Positions 26,015 to 35,507 of a stretch of DNA of 64,000 bases are shown in pieces. The position numbers and the translations under genes are program-made. The stretch covers positions 689,501 to 753,500 of the forward strand of contig NZ_PXOQ01000009.1 of NCBI RefSeq assembly GCF_003008425.1. The letters are read 5' to 3'. The notes beneath the pieces are model-generated. The model ran no database searches. It saw nothing but the letters and a program-made list of their open reading frames with translations, and had not been told where the DNA came from. Each line of letters starts with the position of its first letter. The stretch's first letter is position 1. Source of the DNA: Aurantibacter aestuarii (GTDB lineage Bacteria; Bacteroidota; Bacteroidia; Flavobacteriales; Flavobacteriaceae).

Positions 26015-26686
26015 ATGCAGAATATTTTATTTCCCATTCTTGCAGTTGTTTTAGGTTATTTAGTGGTAATTATTTTAAAGCCTAAGCAACCTAAGCACCT
26101 AAAATTATTGTTAGCGTTTTCTGGTGCTTTTTTATTATCTGTAACCGTTTTCGACTTTTTGCCAGAAGTGTTTAGTATGCAAAATAAACGCATTGGTTTA
26201 TTTATAATGATTGGAATTTTATTTCAGATAATTCTAGAGTTTTTTTCGAAAGGCGCAGAACATGGTCATGTACATTTACATAAAACTTCTACACATTTTC
26301 CTTGGTTACTTTTTATAAGTTTAAGTATACATAGCATATTGGAAGGTATTCCTATTGAAGCTCACAACAATTTATTATATGGAATAATTATTCATAAATT
26401 ACCTATTGCCATTATTTTAACAACCTTTTTTATAACCTCCAGTTTAGGCAAAACAAAAAGTATTATTTTCTTAATTTTGTTTGCATTAATGACGCCTTTA
26501 GGTGTGTTTTTATCTAAAAACTTTAGCTTTTTCGATACGTATTATTATGAAATTTCGGCATTGGTTATTGGTATTTTTCTACATATTTCCACCACTATTT
26601 TATTTGAAAGTAATGAAGGACATAAATTTAATTTCACTAAACTTATGACCATTATTGCGGCTGTTATTTTAGCTTATTTTATCTAA
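26015..26686 (+). CDS. ZIP-family metal transporter
   Basis: A 223-residue membrane protein with about seven to eight helices. A His-rich loop (HGHVHLHK, about 84-91) precedes the signature helix with HSILEGIP (about 107-114) and a second HKLPIA helix (about 127-132). These are the metal-coordinating HxxxE and HKxP motifs of ZIP transporters, which carry zinc or iron into the cytosol. It starts immediately after the preceding stop codon, implying one transcript with the methyltransferase. Confidence 0.85.
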   Translation: MQNILFPILAVVLGYLVVIILKPKQPKHLKLLLAFSGAFLLSVTVFDFLPEVFSMQNKRIGLFIMIGILFQIILEFFSKGAEHGHVHLHKTSTHFPWLLFISLSIHSILEGIPIEAHNNLLYGIIIHKLPIAIILTTFFITSSLGKTKSIIFLILFALMTPLGVFLSKNFSFFDTYYYEISALVIGIFLHISTTILFESNEGHKFNFTKLMTIIAAVILAYFI

Positions 26687-26714
26687 TTAAACTATAATTT
26701 GTAAAATTTAAAAC

Positions 26715-27143
26715 ATGTTTAGCAAGGAGGAATCGCGCTTATTAAGAGAAGAGTTTTGGACCAGTTTTGGTAAATCTTTTCCAAGAAAATGGATTTTATA
26801 TAACACCAAGTTAAAAGGCTTTAGTTTTAAATTTCATTTTAATAATCGTGAAGCTGCAGTGGTTTTAGATTTAGAAGACGATTTAGAGCACCGTATTACA
26901 TATTGGGGAAAATTAGAAAGCTTAAAGTCTATTTTACAAAGCGAATTTTTACCAGATGCCGTTTATCATGAAATTTATATTTTAGATAATAAAAAAGAAA
27001 TTTCCAGAATTGAAGTTAAATTAGACCATAAAGTATCCATTCATAATAAGAATACATGGCGCGATGTCATGGAATTTTTTAATAAAAACATGAGCCTTTT
27101 TGAAGACTTTTTTATTGAATATAAGGATATTATTGAAGCTTAA
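26715..27143 (+). CDS. DUF4268 domain-containing protein
   Basis: A 142-residue soluble protein matching the DUF4268 pattern: EEFWTSFGKSFP at the start, KGFSFKFHFNNREAAVVLDL in the middle and a WRDVMEFFNKNM helix near the end. DUF4268 occurs alone or fused to restriction-type nucleases, but its function is unproven. The gene follows the ZIP transporter by 28 nt on the same strand. Confidence 0.8.
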   Translation: MFSKEESRLLREEFWTSFGKSFPRKWILYNTKLKGFSFKFHFNNREAAVVLDLEDDLEHRITYWGKLESLKSILQSEFLPDAVYHEIYILDNKKEISRIEVKLDHKVSIHNKNTWRDVMEFFNKNMSLFEDFFIEYKDIIEA

Positions 27144-27153
27144 ATACAAGTTT

Positions 27154-27618
27154 ATGAAAGGTTTTATTAAAATTTTAAATTATCTCTGCCTATTTTTAGC
27201 ATTGATAATTTTAAGTGACTTTATATATTCTAGTAATACTATTAAAGATTCTATAGTTAAAAAAACAACTCATTTTGAAAGCTACCATAATGCAGGAGGA
27301 AACTCTCACGTTTCTAAATCTATAAAAACATCTCGGTTTGTATTTAATTGTAGTGACACGTTTTATGAAACGTCCAATGTTGGAGATTCACTTATAATCA
27401 GTACGTCGTATTTATTTAATAAAGTCAACGCTTATCAAAATTTAAAAACGCAACGCTCCGAAACTTACTCTCTTAGAATTTTAACGGGTTTAATAGTTCC
27501 GTTATTGGTGTTTCTTATTGGATTAATTTCGTTTAAGCTAAAAGATAGACTGTCTATTTTAGTGTTTGTTAGTCAAATAGCTCTTCTAGCAAACTTAATG
27601 TATTTAATAGCTTCCTAA
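27154..27618 (+). CDS. membrane protein of unknown function
   Basis: 154 residues from ATG 27154 (MKGFIKILNYLCLF). One N-terminal transmembrane helix (about 5-24), a polar exported segment of about 75 residues, and two C-terminal helices (about 105-124 and 130-150) are visible. I do not recognise a family. An earlier in-frame ATG at 27100 would overlap DUF4268 by 44 nt and is less likely. The gene is convergent with the M23 peptidase gene, 4 nt away. Confidence 0.65.
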   Translation: MKGFIKILNYLCLFLALIILSDFIYSSNTIKDSIVKKTTHFESYHNAGGNSHVSKSIKTSRFVFNCSDTFYETSNVGDSLIISTSYLFNKVNAYQNLKTQRSETYSLRILTGLIVPLLVFLIGLISFKLKDRLSILVFVSQIALLANLMYLIAS

Positions 27619-27622
27619 AAGA

Positions 27623-28309
27623 TTAGCTTAGCCCTAAAATAAGCTTTGGGTCGGGACAATTTTTCTTATAAAAGTCGAGATTTTCAAGACTAGAAACACC
27701 TGGATAATCTCCAAAATTCCCTTGTAAATCTTTAATTAGTTGAAAGTGTAAATGCGGCGCATAATCTCCATTTATAGAGGCATCACCTAAAACTGCAATT
27801 GGTTCTTGTTTTTTAAAGGTCTTTCCTACTTTAAGTGAGCTTATAGAATTTAAACTTAAATGACCATAAAGTGTATAAAATGTTTCGTTGTTTAATTCAT
27901 GTTCTAAAATAATAGTCGGCCCATAATCTCCAAAATTAGTATTGTTTTTAAAACTATGGACTTTACCGTCAAAAGCGGCTAAAACAGAAGTTCCTGCTTT
28001 AACCCATAGATCTAATCCTAAATGTACACAGCGTTGTTTAGATTTATCTTCTGTATTAAAATAAGTACTTCTGTCGTACAAGGCTCTACGTTCTAAATAC
28101 CCACCATAAGCCACTTTTTTATGGCGTTCTTTTAAAAAATGGTTGATATAAATTTCCCACTCAGAAGAATCTTCAATGTTAAAATGCTTTAAATCTGTAT
28201 TAGCTATAGAAAGATCGATGGGTACATATTGGTCTATAGAAATTGAAGCGTCTATAACTTTGACAGGATTTTGAAATTCTTTTGCAGACGATGAAAAAAT
28301 AGTGGACAT
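27623..28309 (-). CDS. M23 family metallopeptidase
   Basis: A 228-residue LytM-type zinc peptidase. Metal and catalytic motifs are HLGLDLW (about 97-103: H and D ligands), YGHLS (about 143-147) and the HLHF motif (about 182-185: APHLHFQL). There is no obvious signal peptide, so it is either exported another way or acts on cytosolic or recycled material. Its domain order and length fit single-domain peptidoglycan DD-endopeptidase-like members; the substrate is inferred. Confidence 0.85.
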   Translation of the reverse strand: MSTIFSSSAKEFQNPVKVIDASISIDQYVPIDLSIANTDLKHFNIEDSSEWEIYINHFLKERHKKVAYGGYLERRALYDRSTYFNTEDKSKQRCVHLGLDLWVKAGTSVLAAFDGKVHSFKNNTNFGDYGPTIILEHELNNETFYTLYGHLSLNSISSLKVGKTFKKQEPIAVLGDASINGDYAPHLHFQLIKDLQGNFGDYPGVSSLENLDFYKKNCPDPKLILGLS

Positions 28310-28403
28310 TTTTATAAAATTTACCAGATAAATGTAATTAAAGCTAACAGATTTTTATGAAAGTTTTATCATATTAACAACATTCAAATTTAACACTTTA
28401 AAG

Positions 28404-28411
28404 TATCTTTG
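28404..28411 (+). promoter_or_regulatory. -7 promoter box for the DUF2911 gene
   Basis: TATCTTTG is a perfect TAnnTTTG match 23 nt upstream of ATG 28435. Confidence 0.55.
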
Positions 28412-28434
28412 AAAGAACTCTACCAACAAATCAT

Positions 28435-28980
28435 ATGAAACGTATTATTATTATTCTTTTTATAATTGCTTTAGCTGTTTTTGGCTATTCTTACTTTAGT
28501 GGTGGCCTATTCAGCAATCCTTTAAGTCCAAAAAAAACAGTTGCTTTTGAAGTAGAAGGTTTAGAGCTTGAAGTATTTTATAATCGTCCAAGTAAAAGAA
28601 ATCGAGATGTTTTTGGTGCTTTAGTGCCTTACAATCAAGTTTGGCGTACTGGAGCTAACGAAGCTACGACTTTTGAAACTAATTTGGATTTAGAAATTGG
28701 TGGACAAACTTTAAAAAAAGGTAAATATTCGTTATGGACAATTCCTAAAGATACCTCATGGACAGTAATATTTAATTCTAAAATGTATCCTTGGGGTGTA
28801 GATGAAACGATGAAACCTATGCGAGAAGGTGAATTTGATGTCCTTACCTACGAAGCAAATGTTAGTAAAATAGATACTACCGTAGAGCAATTTACTATTG
28901 CTTTTGATAATAGTACAGACAATTTATTTTTAACTATGGCTTGGGACACTACTAAAATTGAGGTGCCATTAAAATATTAG
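28435..28980 (+). CDS. DUF2911 domain-containing protein
   Basis: A 181-residue protein with an N-terminal membrane anchor or signal (1-22). A DUF2911 domain follows: VFYNRPSKRNRDVFG (about 50-64), VWRTGANEATTFETN, LKKGKYSLWTIP and WTVIFN. The family is a periplasmic/lipoprotein beta domain common in Bacteroidota with no assigned activity. It is expressed from its own promoter and followed 61 nt later by meaB on the same strand. Confidence 0.85.
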   Translation: MKRIIIILFIIALAVFGYSYFSGGLFSNPLSPKKTVAFEVEGLELEVFYNRPSKRNRDVFGALVPYNQVWRTGANEATTFETNLDLEIGGQTLKKGKYSLWTIPKDTSWTVIFNSKMYPWGVDETMKPMREGEFDVLTYEANVSKIDTTVEQFTIAFDNSTDNLFLTMAWDTTKIEVPLKY

Positions 28981-29041
28981 ACCAACTTTTATATGAAGCG
29001 AGTTAGTTTTCTTAACTTTAAATCGGTAAATAGATTGTTTT

Positions 29042-30133
29042 TTGAAACCAAATAAAAAATCTGCTTTAGAAGAAAAAAAACCACTTGTGTCTCCCGAAAC
29101 AACAAGCAGCGCTGCTATACAAAAAATAAAAGAAAAGCGAGCAAAAAAAACAAATCCTGAACATCTAGTTCGTCAAATTTTAGCTGGTAATATTACCGCT
29201 TTAAGTCAAGCAATTACTCTTGTAGAAAGCAAAAATAACTTACACCTAAAAACAGCAAATCACATTATAAATAACTGTTTACCTCATTCTGGTAATTCTA
29301 TCCGAATTGGTATAACTGGTGTTCCTGGTGTTGGAAAAAGTACTTTTATTGAAGCTTTAGGTAATTATCTTACTACTAAAAATCATAGAGTTGCGGTTTT
29401 GGCAGTAGACCCAAGTAGTTCTATTACAAAAGGTAGCATTTTAGGAGATAAAACCCGAATGGAAGATTTAGTAAAAAACGAAAACGCTTTTATTCGACCT
29501 TCAGCTTCCGGAGATTCACTTGGTGGTGTTGCACAACATACCAGAGAAAGTATTGTTTTATGCGAAGCTGCTGGTTATGATGTTATTATTGTTGAAACCG
29601 TTGGAGTTGGACAAAGTGAAACCGCTGTACACAGCATGGTAGACTTCTTTCTATTATTAAAGCTTGCTGGAGCTGGTGACGAGTTACAAGGTATTAAACG
29701 AGGTATTATGGAAATGGCAGATACCATAGCTATAAATAAAGCAGATGGTGATAATTTAAAAGCCGCTAAACTTGCAAAAGTAGAATTTAATAGAGCATTA
29801 CATCTGTATCCGTTAAAAGTTTCAAGATGGCAACCCAAAGTGGTACTATGTAGCGCGTTAAAAAATGAAGGGATAAGTGACATTTGGAACGTTGTCAAAT
29901 TATATATCTCCCAAACTAAAGAAAATAATTCCTTTAGTGACAAGCGAAAAGAGCAGAATACATACTGGTTTTTACAAACCATAAACGATGCATTAAAACA
30001 AGAATTCTACTCTAATTCAAATATAGAGATTGAGTTACAAAAACGAATCCTGCAAATTGAAAACTCAAAAATTTCACCATTTACTGCGGCTAGAGATTTA
30101 TTACAATTATATTACAGTTCAAAAGAAATTTAA
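29042..30133 (+). CDS. meaB: methylmalonyl-CoA mutase-associated GTPase MeaB
   Basis: A 363-residue G3E-family GTPase chaperone that protects and reloads B12-dependent methylmalonyl-CoA mutase. The Walker A motif GVPGVGKS is at 93-100. VDPSSS and GDKTRM switch segments, VETVGVGQSE and the NKADGDN guanine motif are all present. The start is TTG 29042, giving the usual family head (SALEEKKPLVSPETTSSAA). The mutase is not in the window. The stop overlaps the ATG of the glycosyltransferase by 1 nt. Confidence 0.9.
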   Translation: MKPNKKSALEEKKPLVSPETTSSAAIQKIKEKRAKKTNPEHLVRQILAGNITALSQAITLVESKNNLHLKTANHIINNCLPHSGNSIRIGITGVPGVGKSTFIEALGNYLTTKNHRVAVLAVDPSSSITKGSILGDKTRMEDLVKNENAFIRPSASGDSLGGVAQHTRESIVLCEAAGYDVIIVETVGVGQSETAVHSMVDFFLLLKLAGAGDELQGIKRGIMEMADTIAINKADGDNLKAAKLAKVEFNRALHLYPLKVSRWQPKVVLCSALKNEGISDIWNVVKLYISQTKENNSFSDKRKEQNTYWFLQTINDALKQEFYSNSNIEIELQKRILQIENSKISPFTAARDLLQLYYSSKEI

Positions 30134-30837
30134 TGTTTACCATTCTTGTTCCGGTATATAATGAGGCAGAAGCTTTAGACGATTTAAAAAACGCCTTGTT
30201 AGATTATTTAAAAATAGCGGCTTTACCTACAATGGTATTGTTTATAAATGACGGTTCATCGGATGAAAGCTTAAATCTTATTCAATCTTACAGTGAATCT
30301 TACAAGGTATTTCAATACATTTCTTTAGAAAACAACCGCGGATTAAGTACAGCACTTAAAGCAGGAATAGATCATACTAAAACAGAATACTTAGGTTATA
30401 TTGACGCAGATTTGCAAACGAAACCAGAAGATTTTAATCTGTTGCTTTCATTTCTTCCGGAATATGATTTTATAACAGGTATTCGAGTTAATCGACAAGA
30501 TTCTTTTATTAAAAAAATAAGCTCTAAAATTGCAAATACAGTAAGAAACTGGTTCACAAAAGATGGTTTAAAAGACACAAATTGCCCTCTTAAAGTCATA
30601 AAAACCAATGTGGCAAAAAAAATTCCTTTTTATAAAGGAGCTCACCGCTTTTTACCAGCCTTGGTCATGCTTCAAAATGTAAGCGTAAAAGCAATAGAAA
30701 TTCCGCATTATAGAAGAATAAAAGGCTATTCCAAATTTGGTATTAGCAATCGTTTAGGAACTTCTCTAATATTTTGTTTTATCTATCTTTGGATGAAAAG
30801 AAATAAAATAACTTATACTATTACGAAACAAGATTAA
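30133..30837 (+). CDS. family 2 glycosyltransferase (polyprenyl-phosphate sugar synthase-like)
   Basis: A 234-residue GT-A fold enzyme with VPVYNEAEAL (4-13), FINDGSSDES (about 37-46), the metal-binding DADLQT motif (about 95-100) and the GYSKFGISNR motif near the end, as in dolichol/undecaprenyl-phosphate mannose or glucose synthases. It lacks the C-terminal transmembrane pair of larger members. It is coupled to meaB by a 1-nt start/stop overlap, although a functional link is not evident. The acceptor is inferred. Confidence 0.85.
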   Translation: MFTILVPVYNEAEALDDLKNALLDYLKIAALPTMVLFINDGSSDESLNLIQSYSESYKVFQYISLENNRGLSTALKAGIDHTKTEYLGYIDADLQTKPEDFNLLLSFLPEYDFITGIRVNRQDSFIKKISSKIANTVRNWFTKDGLKDTNCPLKVIKTNVAKKIPFYKGAHRFLPALVMLQNVSVKAIEIPHYRRIKGYSKFGISNRLGTSLIFCFIYLWMKRNKITYTITKQD

Positions 30838-31418
30838 GATTGTTTTTTAACAAGTGTAAATCGACTATGTAGATATTTATTCAGTTTATAAAACATAAAG
30901 CCTGAAAAACCTCCAAATAAAGCTCCAGAAACTACGTCTAAGGGATAGTGAACACCAATATATATACGACTGTAACCCATACACAAAGCCCAAATAATAA
31001 GCACTACTATTAAATACTTATATTTATAGCGTAACATTAGTCCAGAAAAAATTGCTACCGCCATAGAATTACTTGAATGTCCTGAAAAATAACCATAAGC
31101 ACCTCCACATCTCGATTTTACAAGTCGCATTAATTCTGCAACGCCATCTTGATGACAAGGTCTTGGTCTTGCAAAACCAGATTTAAATAAATTGGTTACC
31201 TGGTCTGTAAAAGTTATCATAAAAACTATAAGCACTAATGTTAACACAAACATTTTCGTGTTATATTTTTTAAACATTAAATAAGCTAGAATAGCATAAA
31301 AAGGAATCCAGTGTAATTTTGCAGTATAGGTTAACCAAAAAGCATCCCAATATTCGTTACCTAAATTGTTTAAAAACAAAAATAATTCTTGGTCTTGCTG
31401 TATTAATTGGTCAATCAT
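30834..31418 (-). CDS. PAP2-family phosphatase
   Basis: A 194-residue integral membrane phosphatase. It has all three PAP2 motifs: KSGFARPRP (about 78-86), the FSGHSSNS motif with its His (about 110-117) and SRIYIGVHYPLDVV (about 150-163). Members dephosphorylate undecaprenyl pyrophosphate or phosphatidic acid at the membrane. The coding end overlaps the convergent glycosyltransferase by 4 nt. The promoter box lies only 7 nt before the ATG. Confidence 0.88.
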   Translation of the reverse strand: MIDQLIQQDQELFLFLNNLGNEYWDAFWLTYTAKLHWIPFYAILAYLMFKKYNTKMFVLTLVLIVFMITFTDQVTNLFKSGFARPRPCHQDGVAELMRLVKSRCGGAYGYFSGHSSNSMAVAIFSGLMLRYKYKYLIVVLIIWALCMGYSRIYIGVHYPLDVVSGALFGGFSGFMFYKLNKYLHSRFTLVKKQS

Positions 31419-31425
31419 AGTTGCA

Positions 31426-31433
31426 CAAAAGTA
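31426..31433 (-). promoter_or_regulatory. -7 promoter box for the PAP2 gene
   Basis: The minus strand reads TACTTTTG, with only 7 nt (TGCAACT) between the box and the ATG at 31418. This implies a leader of at most a few nt. Confidence 0.5.
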
Positions 31434-31474
31434 AAAAAAAGAGATTATAGAATTCTTAAAATTAAATTAAAGGT

Positions 31475-31702
31475 TTAGTCGTCATAACGAGCCACTTCTC
31501 TATCATAAAATGCAGTAGCCTGCTCAATCAAGCCTTCCATTTCAAGCTCAAGTTCTTTCTCATCTTCTGCGTCAAAATCTTCCAACCATTCTACCTCATC
31601 ATCTTCTAGGTTAATTATAAATCGAGGAAAATCAGTATGAATAACAAATATCGCACTAGGAAAATCGGTGTTATCTCCTAATATAAATTTTGGTAATTCC
31701 AT
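31475..31702 (-). CDS. small acidic protein of unknown function
   Basis: A 75-residue, strongly acidic cytosolic protein (LEDDEVEWLEDFDAEDEKEL) with a C-terminal helix ending REVARYDD. I do not recognise a named family. Length and composition fit a conserved flavobacterial hypothetical. It is followed downstream by the PAP2 gene after 56 nt. Confidence 0.6.
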   Translation of the reverse strand: MELPKFILGDNTDFPSAIFVIHTDFPRFIINLEDDEVEWLEDFDAEDEKELELEMEGLIEQATAFYDREVARYDD

Positions 31703-31753
31703 ATAGTTATGTATCTATTATGTTTTTAATTAATTCTGTATATTAAGTCAAAG

Positions 31754-33133
31754 TTAATTATTACTAGAGTAAATTAAGCGTTTTGTTAAATAATTAAATC
31801 GAATAAACAACAATACCGCCGCAGTAGTTAGTCCCGCGAGTAAACCCAACCAAATACCAAAACTTCCATACATATCTGCTTTACCAAAATACCAGCTTAT
31901 AGGAAAACCAATGATCCAATAAGAAATAAATGTAATTATGGTAGGTATTTTTACATCTTGTAAACCTCTTAATGCGCCTAATACAATAACTTGTAAACTA
32001 TCACTAATTTGAAACACAGCAGCTGCTAATAATAATTTAGATGCTATTGCTACAACTTCCATATTATCTTTTAAATTAACAAGATCATTAAAATCTACAT
32101 AAAGTTTGGGTAAAGCAACATTGAAAATAGCAAATGACACTCCAAAAACTACTGCTAGAATAAATCCAAAAAAGAATATAGAAACTGCAATTCGTCTTAA
32201 ATCTATAAAGTTTCGTAATCCTTTTTGGTTTCCTACTCTTATCATTGCTGCTACACTTAACCCCATAGCAACCATAAAAGTCATAGAACTTAAGTTTAAT
32301 GCTATTTGATTGGCTGCTTGAGGGTTTTTACCCAATAAACCGCTTAACCAAATAGCCGATGTAAAAATACCAACTTCAAAAAACATTTGCATAGCACTTG
32401 GCATTCCTAAACTTATAATTTTTTTAAGCTTTGCTTTTTTTAAACTGAAAAACTTAATATTGGTTACATATTTTGTGGACTTCTTTTTTTTCTTCAGTAA
32501 AAACCATAAATGCCACAACATAACAAAACGTGAAATTAATGTTCCATAAGCAGCTCCAACAATCCCCATCTCCGGAAATCCTAACTTACCAAAAATTAAA
32601 ACATAATTTAATGCAATGTTTACAATGTTAGCTAATAATGTAGCGTACATAGGGTATTTAGTTAAAGATAGCCCATCACTAAACTGTTTAAAACCTTGAA
32701 AAATAATTAGTGGTACTAAAGAAAAAGCAACTAAATCCAAATATGGAATCGCTAGTTCAACTACTTCTATAGGTTGATTCATTAAAAACATTAAAGGTTT
32801 TGCAAAATATAATACGAGATATAAGCTAAATCCTAAGACTGTACACAAAAATAAACCGTGTTTAAACCCTGATTTACCTTCAGCAAAATTTTTACTTGAG
32901 TCTGCTTCTGCAATTAATGGCGTAATTGCTGTAGAAAAACCAATACCTATAGACATAGCAATAAACATAAAACTATTGCCTAAGGATACGGCTGCTAATT
33001 CTGCAGTCCCAAGTTGCCCCACCATAATATTGTCAACAAAACTCACAAAAGTATGCCCCAACATACCTAAAATAACAGGTGCCGCCAATTGCCAATTGTA
33101 TTGAAACTCTTTCGTATAATTTTTTAATTGCAT
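31754..33133 (-). CDS. MATE-family multidrug/Na+ efflux transporter
   Basis: A 459-residue protein with 12 hydrophobic helices in two pseudo-repeats. Typical MATE sequences are PVILGMLGHTFVSFVDNIMVGQLGTAELAAVSLGNS (about 20-55, read in parts) and the second-half counterpart PSAMQMFFEVGIF. Such pumps expel cationic drugs or metabolites in exchange for Na+ or H+. A perfect TAnnTTTG box is 4 nt before the ATG. Confidence 0.9.
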   Translation of the reverse strand: MQLKNYTKEFQYNWQLAAPVILGMLGHTFVSFVDNIMVGQLGTAELAAVSLGNSFMFIAMSIGIGFSTAITPLIAEADSSKNFAEGKSGFKHGLFLCTVLGFSLYLVLYFAKPLMFLMNQPIEVVELAIPYLDLVAFSLVPLIIFQGFKQFSDGLSLTKYPMYATLLANIVNIALNYVLIFGKLGFPEMGIVGAAYGTLISRFVMLWHLWFLLKKKKKSTKYVTNIKFFSLKKAKLKKIISLGMPSAMQMFFEVGIFTSAIWLSGLLGKNPQAANQIALNLSSMTFMVAMGLSVAAMIRVGNQKGLRNFIDLRRIAVSIFFFGFILAVVFGVSFAIFNVALPKLYVDFNDLVNLKDNMEVVAIASKLLLAAAVFQISDSLQVIVLGALRGLQDVKIPTIITFISYWIIGFPISWYFGKADMYGSFGIWLGLLAGLTTAAVLLFIRFNYLTKRLIYSSNN

Positions 33134-33137
33134 GAGG

Positions 33138-33145
33138 CAAAAATA
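33138..33145 (-). promoter_or_regulatory. -7 promoter box for the MATE gene
   Basis: The minus strand reads TATTTTTG, with only CCTC between the box and the ATG at 33133. This predicts a nearly leaderless mRNA. Confidence 0.5.
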
Positions 33146-33180
33146 CTATTATTTAAAACTACACAATATGATATTTATAA

Positions 33181-33212
33181 AAAAAAGCAAGCTAAACAGC
33201 TTGCTTTTTTTT
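33181..33212. terminator. intrinsic terminator after the mnmA-nitronate monooxygenase operon
   Basis: AAAAAAGCAAGCT (33181-33193) pairs with AGCTTGCTTTTTT (33198-33210) around the loop AAAC. It is 13 bp, with A/T tracts on both sides. It serves the minus-strand gene ending at 33225. Confidence 0.85.
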
Positions 33213-33224
33213 ATAATTTGCACT

Positions 33225-34166
33225 TTACAACAAAATTATTTCTGCTTTAACCTGCTCAAATTCTTCGACAATTTCTTGTACAATATCTGCTACAGGTTTA
33301 ACATCATGAATTAATCCTGCTATTTGCCCTATTTCAAGTTCACCTTCTTCTAAATCGCCTTCAAACATACCTTTTTTAGCTCTAGCGCGACCTAATAATT
33401 GTATCAAGTCTTCAACACTTGGTGCTGTTTTATATAACTCCTGTACGTCGTTAAAAAATTTATTTTTAACCAATCTTACTGGCGCCAATTCTTTTAAAGT
33501 CAGTTGTGTATCGCCTTCCTTAGCGTCTACAACTACTTTTTTAAAGGCCTCGTGAGCAGAACTTTCTGTACTTGCTACAAAACGACTTCCTATTTGCACA
33601 CCATTTGCTCCTAAAATCATACACGCCAACATACCACGTCCAGTAGCAATGCCTCCAGCCGCAATAAGAGGTATTTTAATTTGCTCTGCTACCATGGGGA
33701 TTAATGTTAATGTTGTAGTTTCATCACGACCATTATGTCCTCCAGCTTCAAAACCTTCAGCAACCACAGCATCTACACCTGCATCTTGTGCTTTTAAAGC
33801 AAATTTTAAACTACTTACCACATGAACTACAGTAATCCCTTTATCTTGTAACCATTTGGTCCAGGTTTTAGGATTTCCTGCTGAAGTAAATACAATCTTA
33901 ACCTCTTCTTCAACAATAATATTCATAATCTCCTCTATGTTAGGATATAACATAGGAACATTTACACCAAAAGGTTTATTGGTCGCTTCTTTACACTTTT
34001 GAATATGTTCTCTTAACACATCTGGATACATACTTCCCGCTCCAATAAGCCCTAAAATCCCCGAATTACTAGCTGCGGAAGCTAATTTCCAACCACTATT
34101 CCAGATCATACCTGCTTGTATAATTGGATATTTTATATTGAAGAGTTTAGTTATACTATTTTCCAT
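33225..34166 (-). CDS. nitronate monooxygenase family FMN-dependent oxidoreductase
   Basis: A 313-residue TIM-barrel flavoprotein. It begins with YPIIQAGMIWNSG (N-terminal substrate/FMN region). VVAEGFEAGGHNGRDETTT (about 134-152) carries the conserved AGGHxG motif, and AAGGIATGRGMLACMILGANGVQIGSRF (about 169-196) is the FMN-phosphate-binding region. The family includes nitronate monooxygenases and enoyl-ACP reductase FabK-like enzymes; which reaction applies is uncertain. It starts 24 nt after the mnmA stop and is probably cotranscribed. Confidence 0.82.
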   Translation of the reverse strand: MENSITKLFNIKYPIIQAGMIWNSGWKLASAASNSGILGLIGAGSMYPDVLREHIQKCKEATNKPFGVNVPMLYPNIEEIMNIIVEEEVKIVFTSAGNPKTWTKWLQDKGITVVHVVSSLKFALKAQDAGVDAVVAEGFEAGGHNGRDETTTLTLIPMVAEQIKIPLIAAGGIATGRGMLACMILGANGVQIGSRFVASTESSAHEAFKKVVVDAKEGDTQLTLKELAPVRLVKNKFFNDVQELYKTAPSVEDLIQLLGRARAKKGMFEGDLEEGELEIGQIAGLIHDVKPVADIVQEIVEEFEQVKAEIILL

Positions 34167-34190
34167 TTTGTTGTTCTTTTAAAATTCAAA

Positions 34191-35381
34191 TTAACTCATA
34201 ACACCAGAACCTAAAAGTTCATCTTCATGATACCAGGCTACAAACTGACCTTCGGTAATAGCCGATTGTTGGGCTTCAAATTCTACAAATAATCCTTTTT
34301 CAGTTTGAAAAAGCGTAGCATTTTCTAAAGTCTGGCGGTATCTAATTCTTGCTTTTACGTTTAAACTTTCACCGTTTTTAAGTTTTAAATCTTCACGAAT
34401 CCAGTGTATTTCATCTGGTTTCACAAATACTACATTATTATATAAACCTTTATGGTTCTTGCCTTGTCCAGTATAGATAATATTATCTTCTACGTCTGTT
34501 TCAATAACAAATAAAGGTTCTTTTGTACCTCCAACACCTAAACCTTTACGTTGTCCTTTTGTAAAATAATGAGCGCCCTGATGTTCTCCAACAACTTTTC
34601 CATCTTCTTTTTTATAAGCAATTCGGTTAGCACGATAAGCCAACTCCTCTAACTTAGAACTAAATTGAGGTAATGGTCTGTAATAAGCTTCAAACTGATC
34701 TGATATTTCAACAATTTCTCCTTTTTTGGCTTTTAACTTTTGTTGAAGAAACTCTGGCAACCTCACTTTACCAATAAAACATAAGCCTTGAGAATCTTTT
34801 TTATCGGCCGTAATTAAATCGGCTTTTGCTGCAATTGCCCTAACTTCTGGTTTAAGTAATTCGCCCACAGGAAATAAAGCCTTAGCTAATTGGTCTTGTG
34901 ATAATTGACATAAAAAATAAGATTGGTCTTTATTTTTATCTAATCCGCCTTTTAACTGGTATATTTTTTCGCCATTCACTTCTGTCTCAGTTTTACGACA
35001 ATAATGACCAGTAGCGACAAAGTCGGCACCAAGTTCTAATGCAATTTTCATAAACACATCAAACTTAATTTCTCTATTACATAAAACATCCGGATTAGGT
35101 GTACGTCCTTTTTCATACTCGTTAAACATATAGTCCACAATACGTTCTTTATACTGTTCGCTTAAATCGACTGTTTGAAAAGGAATATTTAGTTTTTGAG
35201 TCACTAACATGGCATCATTACTATCGTCTAACCAAGGACATTCGTCCGATATGGTTACTGTATCATCATGCCAGTTTTTCATAAAGAGGCCAATAACTTC
35301 ATAACCTTGTTCTTTTAGCAAATAGGCTGCTACACTAGAATCTACACCACCTGAAAGCCCGACAATAACTCTTTTTTTCAT
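34191..35381 (-). CDS. mnmA: tRNA 2-thiouridine(34) synthase MnmA
   Basis: A 396-residue ATP-pyrophosphatase that thiolates U34 of Lys, Glu and Gln tRNAs. The PP-loop SGGVDSS is at about 10-16. The two catalytic cysteines lie in [11 protein letters not shown] (about 98-108) and SQGLCFIGK. The C-terminal barrel has [11 protein letters not shown]. Sulfur is delivered by a cysteine desulfurase relay; the desulfurase at 6373-7518 is a possible source. Confidence 0.93.
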   Translation of the reverse strand: MKKRVIVGLSGGVDSSVAAYLLKEQGYEVIGLFMKNWHDDTVTISDECPWLDDSNDAMLVTQKLNIPFQTVDLSEQYKERIVDYMFNEYEKGRTPNPDVLCNREIKFDVFMKIALELGADFVATGHYCRKTETEVNGEKIYQLKGGLDKNKDQSYFLCQLSQDQLAKALFPVGELLKPEVRAIAAKADLITADKKDSQGLCFIGKVRLPEFLQQKLKAKKGEIVEISDQFEAYYRPLPQFSSKLEELAYRANRIAYKKEDGKVVGEHQGAHYFTKGQRKGLGVGGTKEPLFVIETDVEDNIIYTGQGKNHKGLYNNVVFVKPDEIHWIREDLKLKNGESLNVKARIRYRQTLENATLFQTEKGLFVEFEAQQSAITEGQFVAWYHEDELLGSGVMS

Positions 35382-35398
35382 TTTTTATAACTAAGTTG

Positions 35399-35406
35399 CA
35401 AAGATA
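35399..35406 (-). promoter_or_regulatory. -7 promoter box for mnmA
   Basis: The minus strand reads TATCTTTG, 17 nt upstream of the mnmA ATG (35381). A TTG lies about 16 nt further upstream as a -33 candidate. Confidence 0.5.
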
Positions 35407-35448
35407 AGATTTTTAATTTTTCCAATAGAAGATTATACTATAGCTGTA

Positions 35449-35488
35449 AATAAAAACGAGCTTTTATTAATAACAATAAAAGCTCGTA
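35449..35488 (-). terminator. intrinsic terminator of the MORN-repeat gene
   Basis: ACGAGCTTTTATT (35456-35468) pairs with AATAAAAGCTCGT (35475-35487), a 13-bp stem with a 6-nt loop. A T tract follows on the minus strand. Confidence 0.8.
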
Positions 35489-35507
35489 ATCATATTCTAA
35501 GAACTAA

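Noticed and set aside
29042-30133. A methylmalonyl-CoA mutase operon around meaB.
   Set aside because: No mutase or epimerase gene is present in the window; meaB is followed by a glycosyltransferase.
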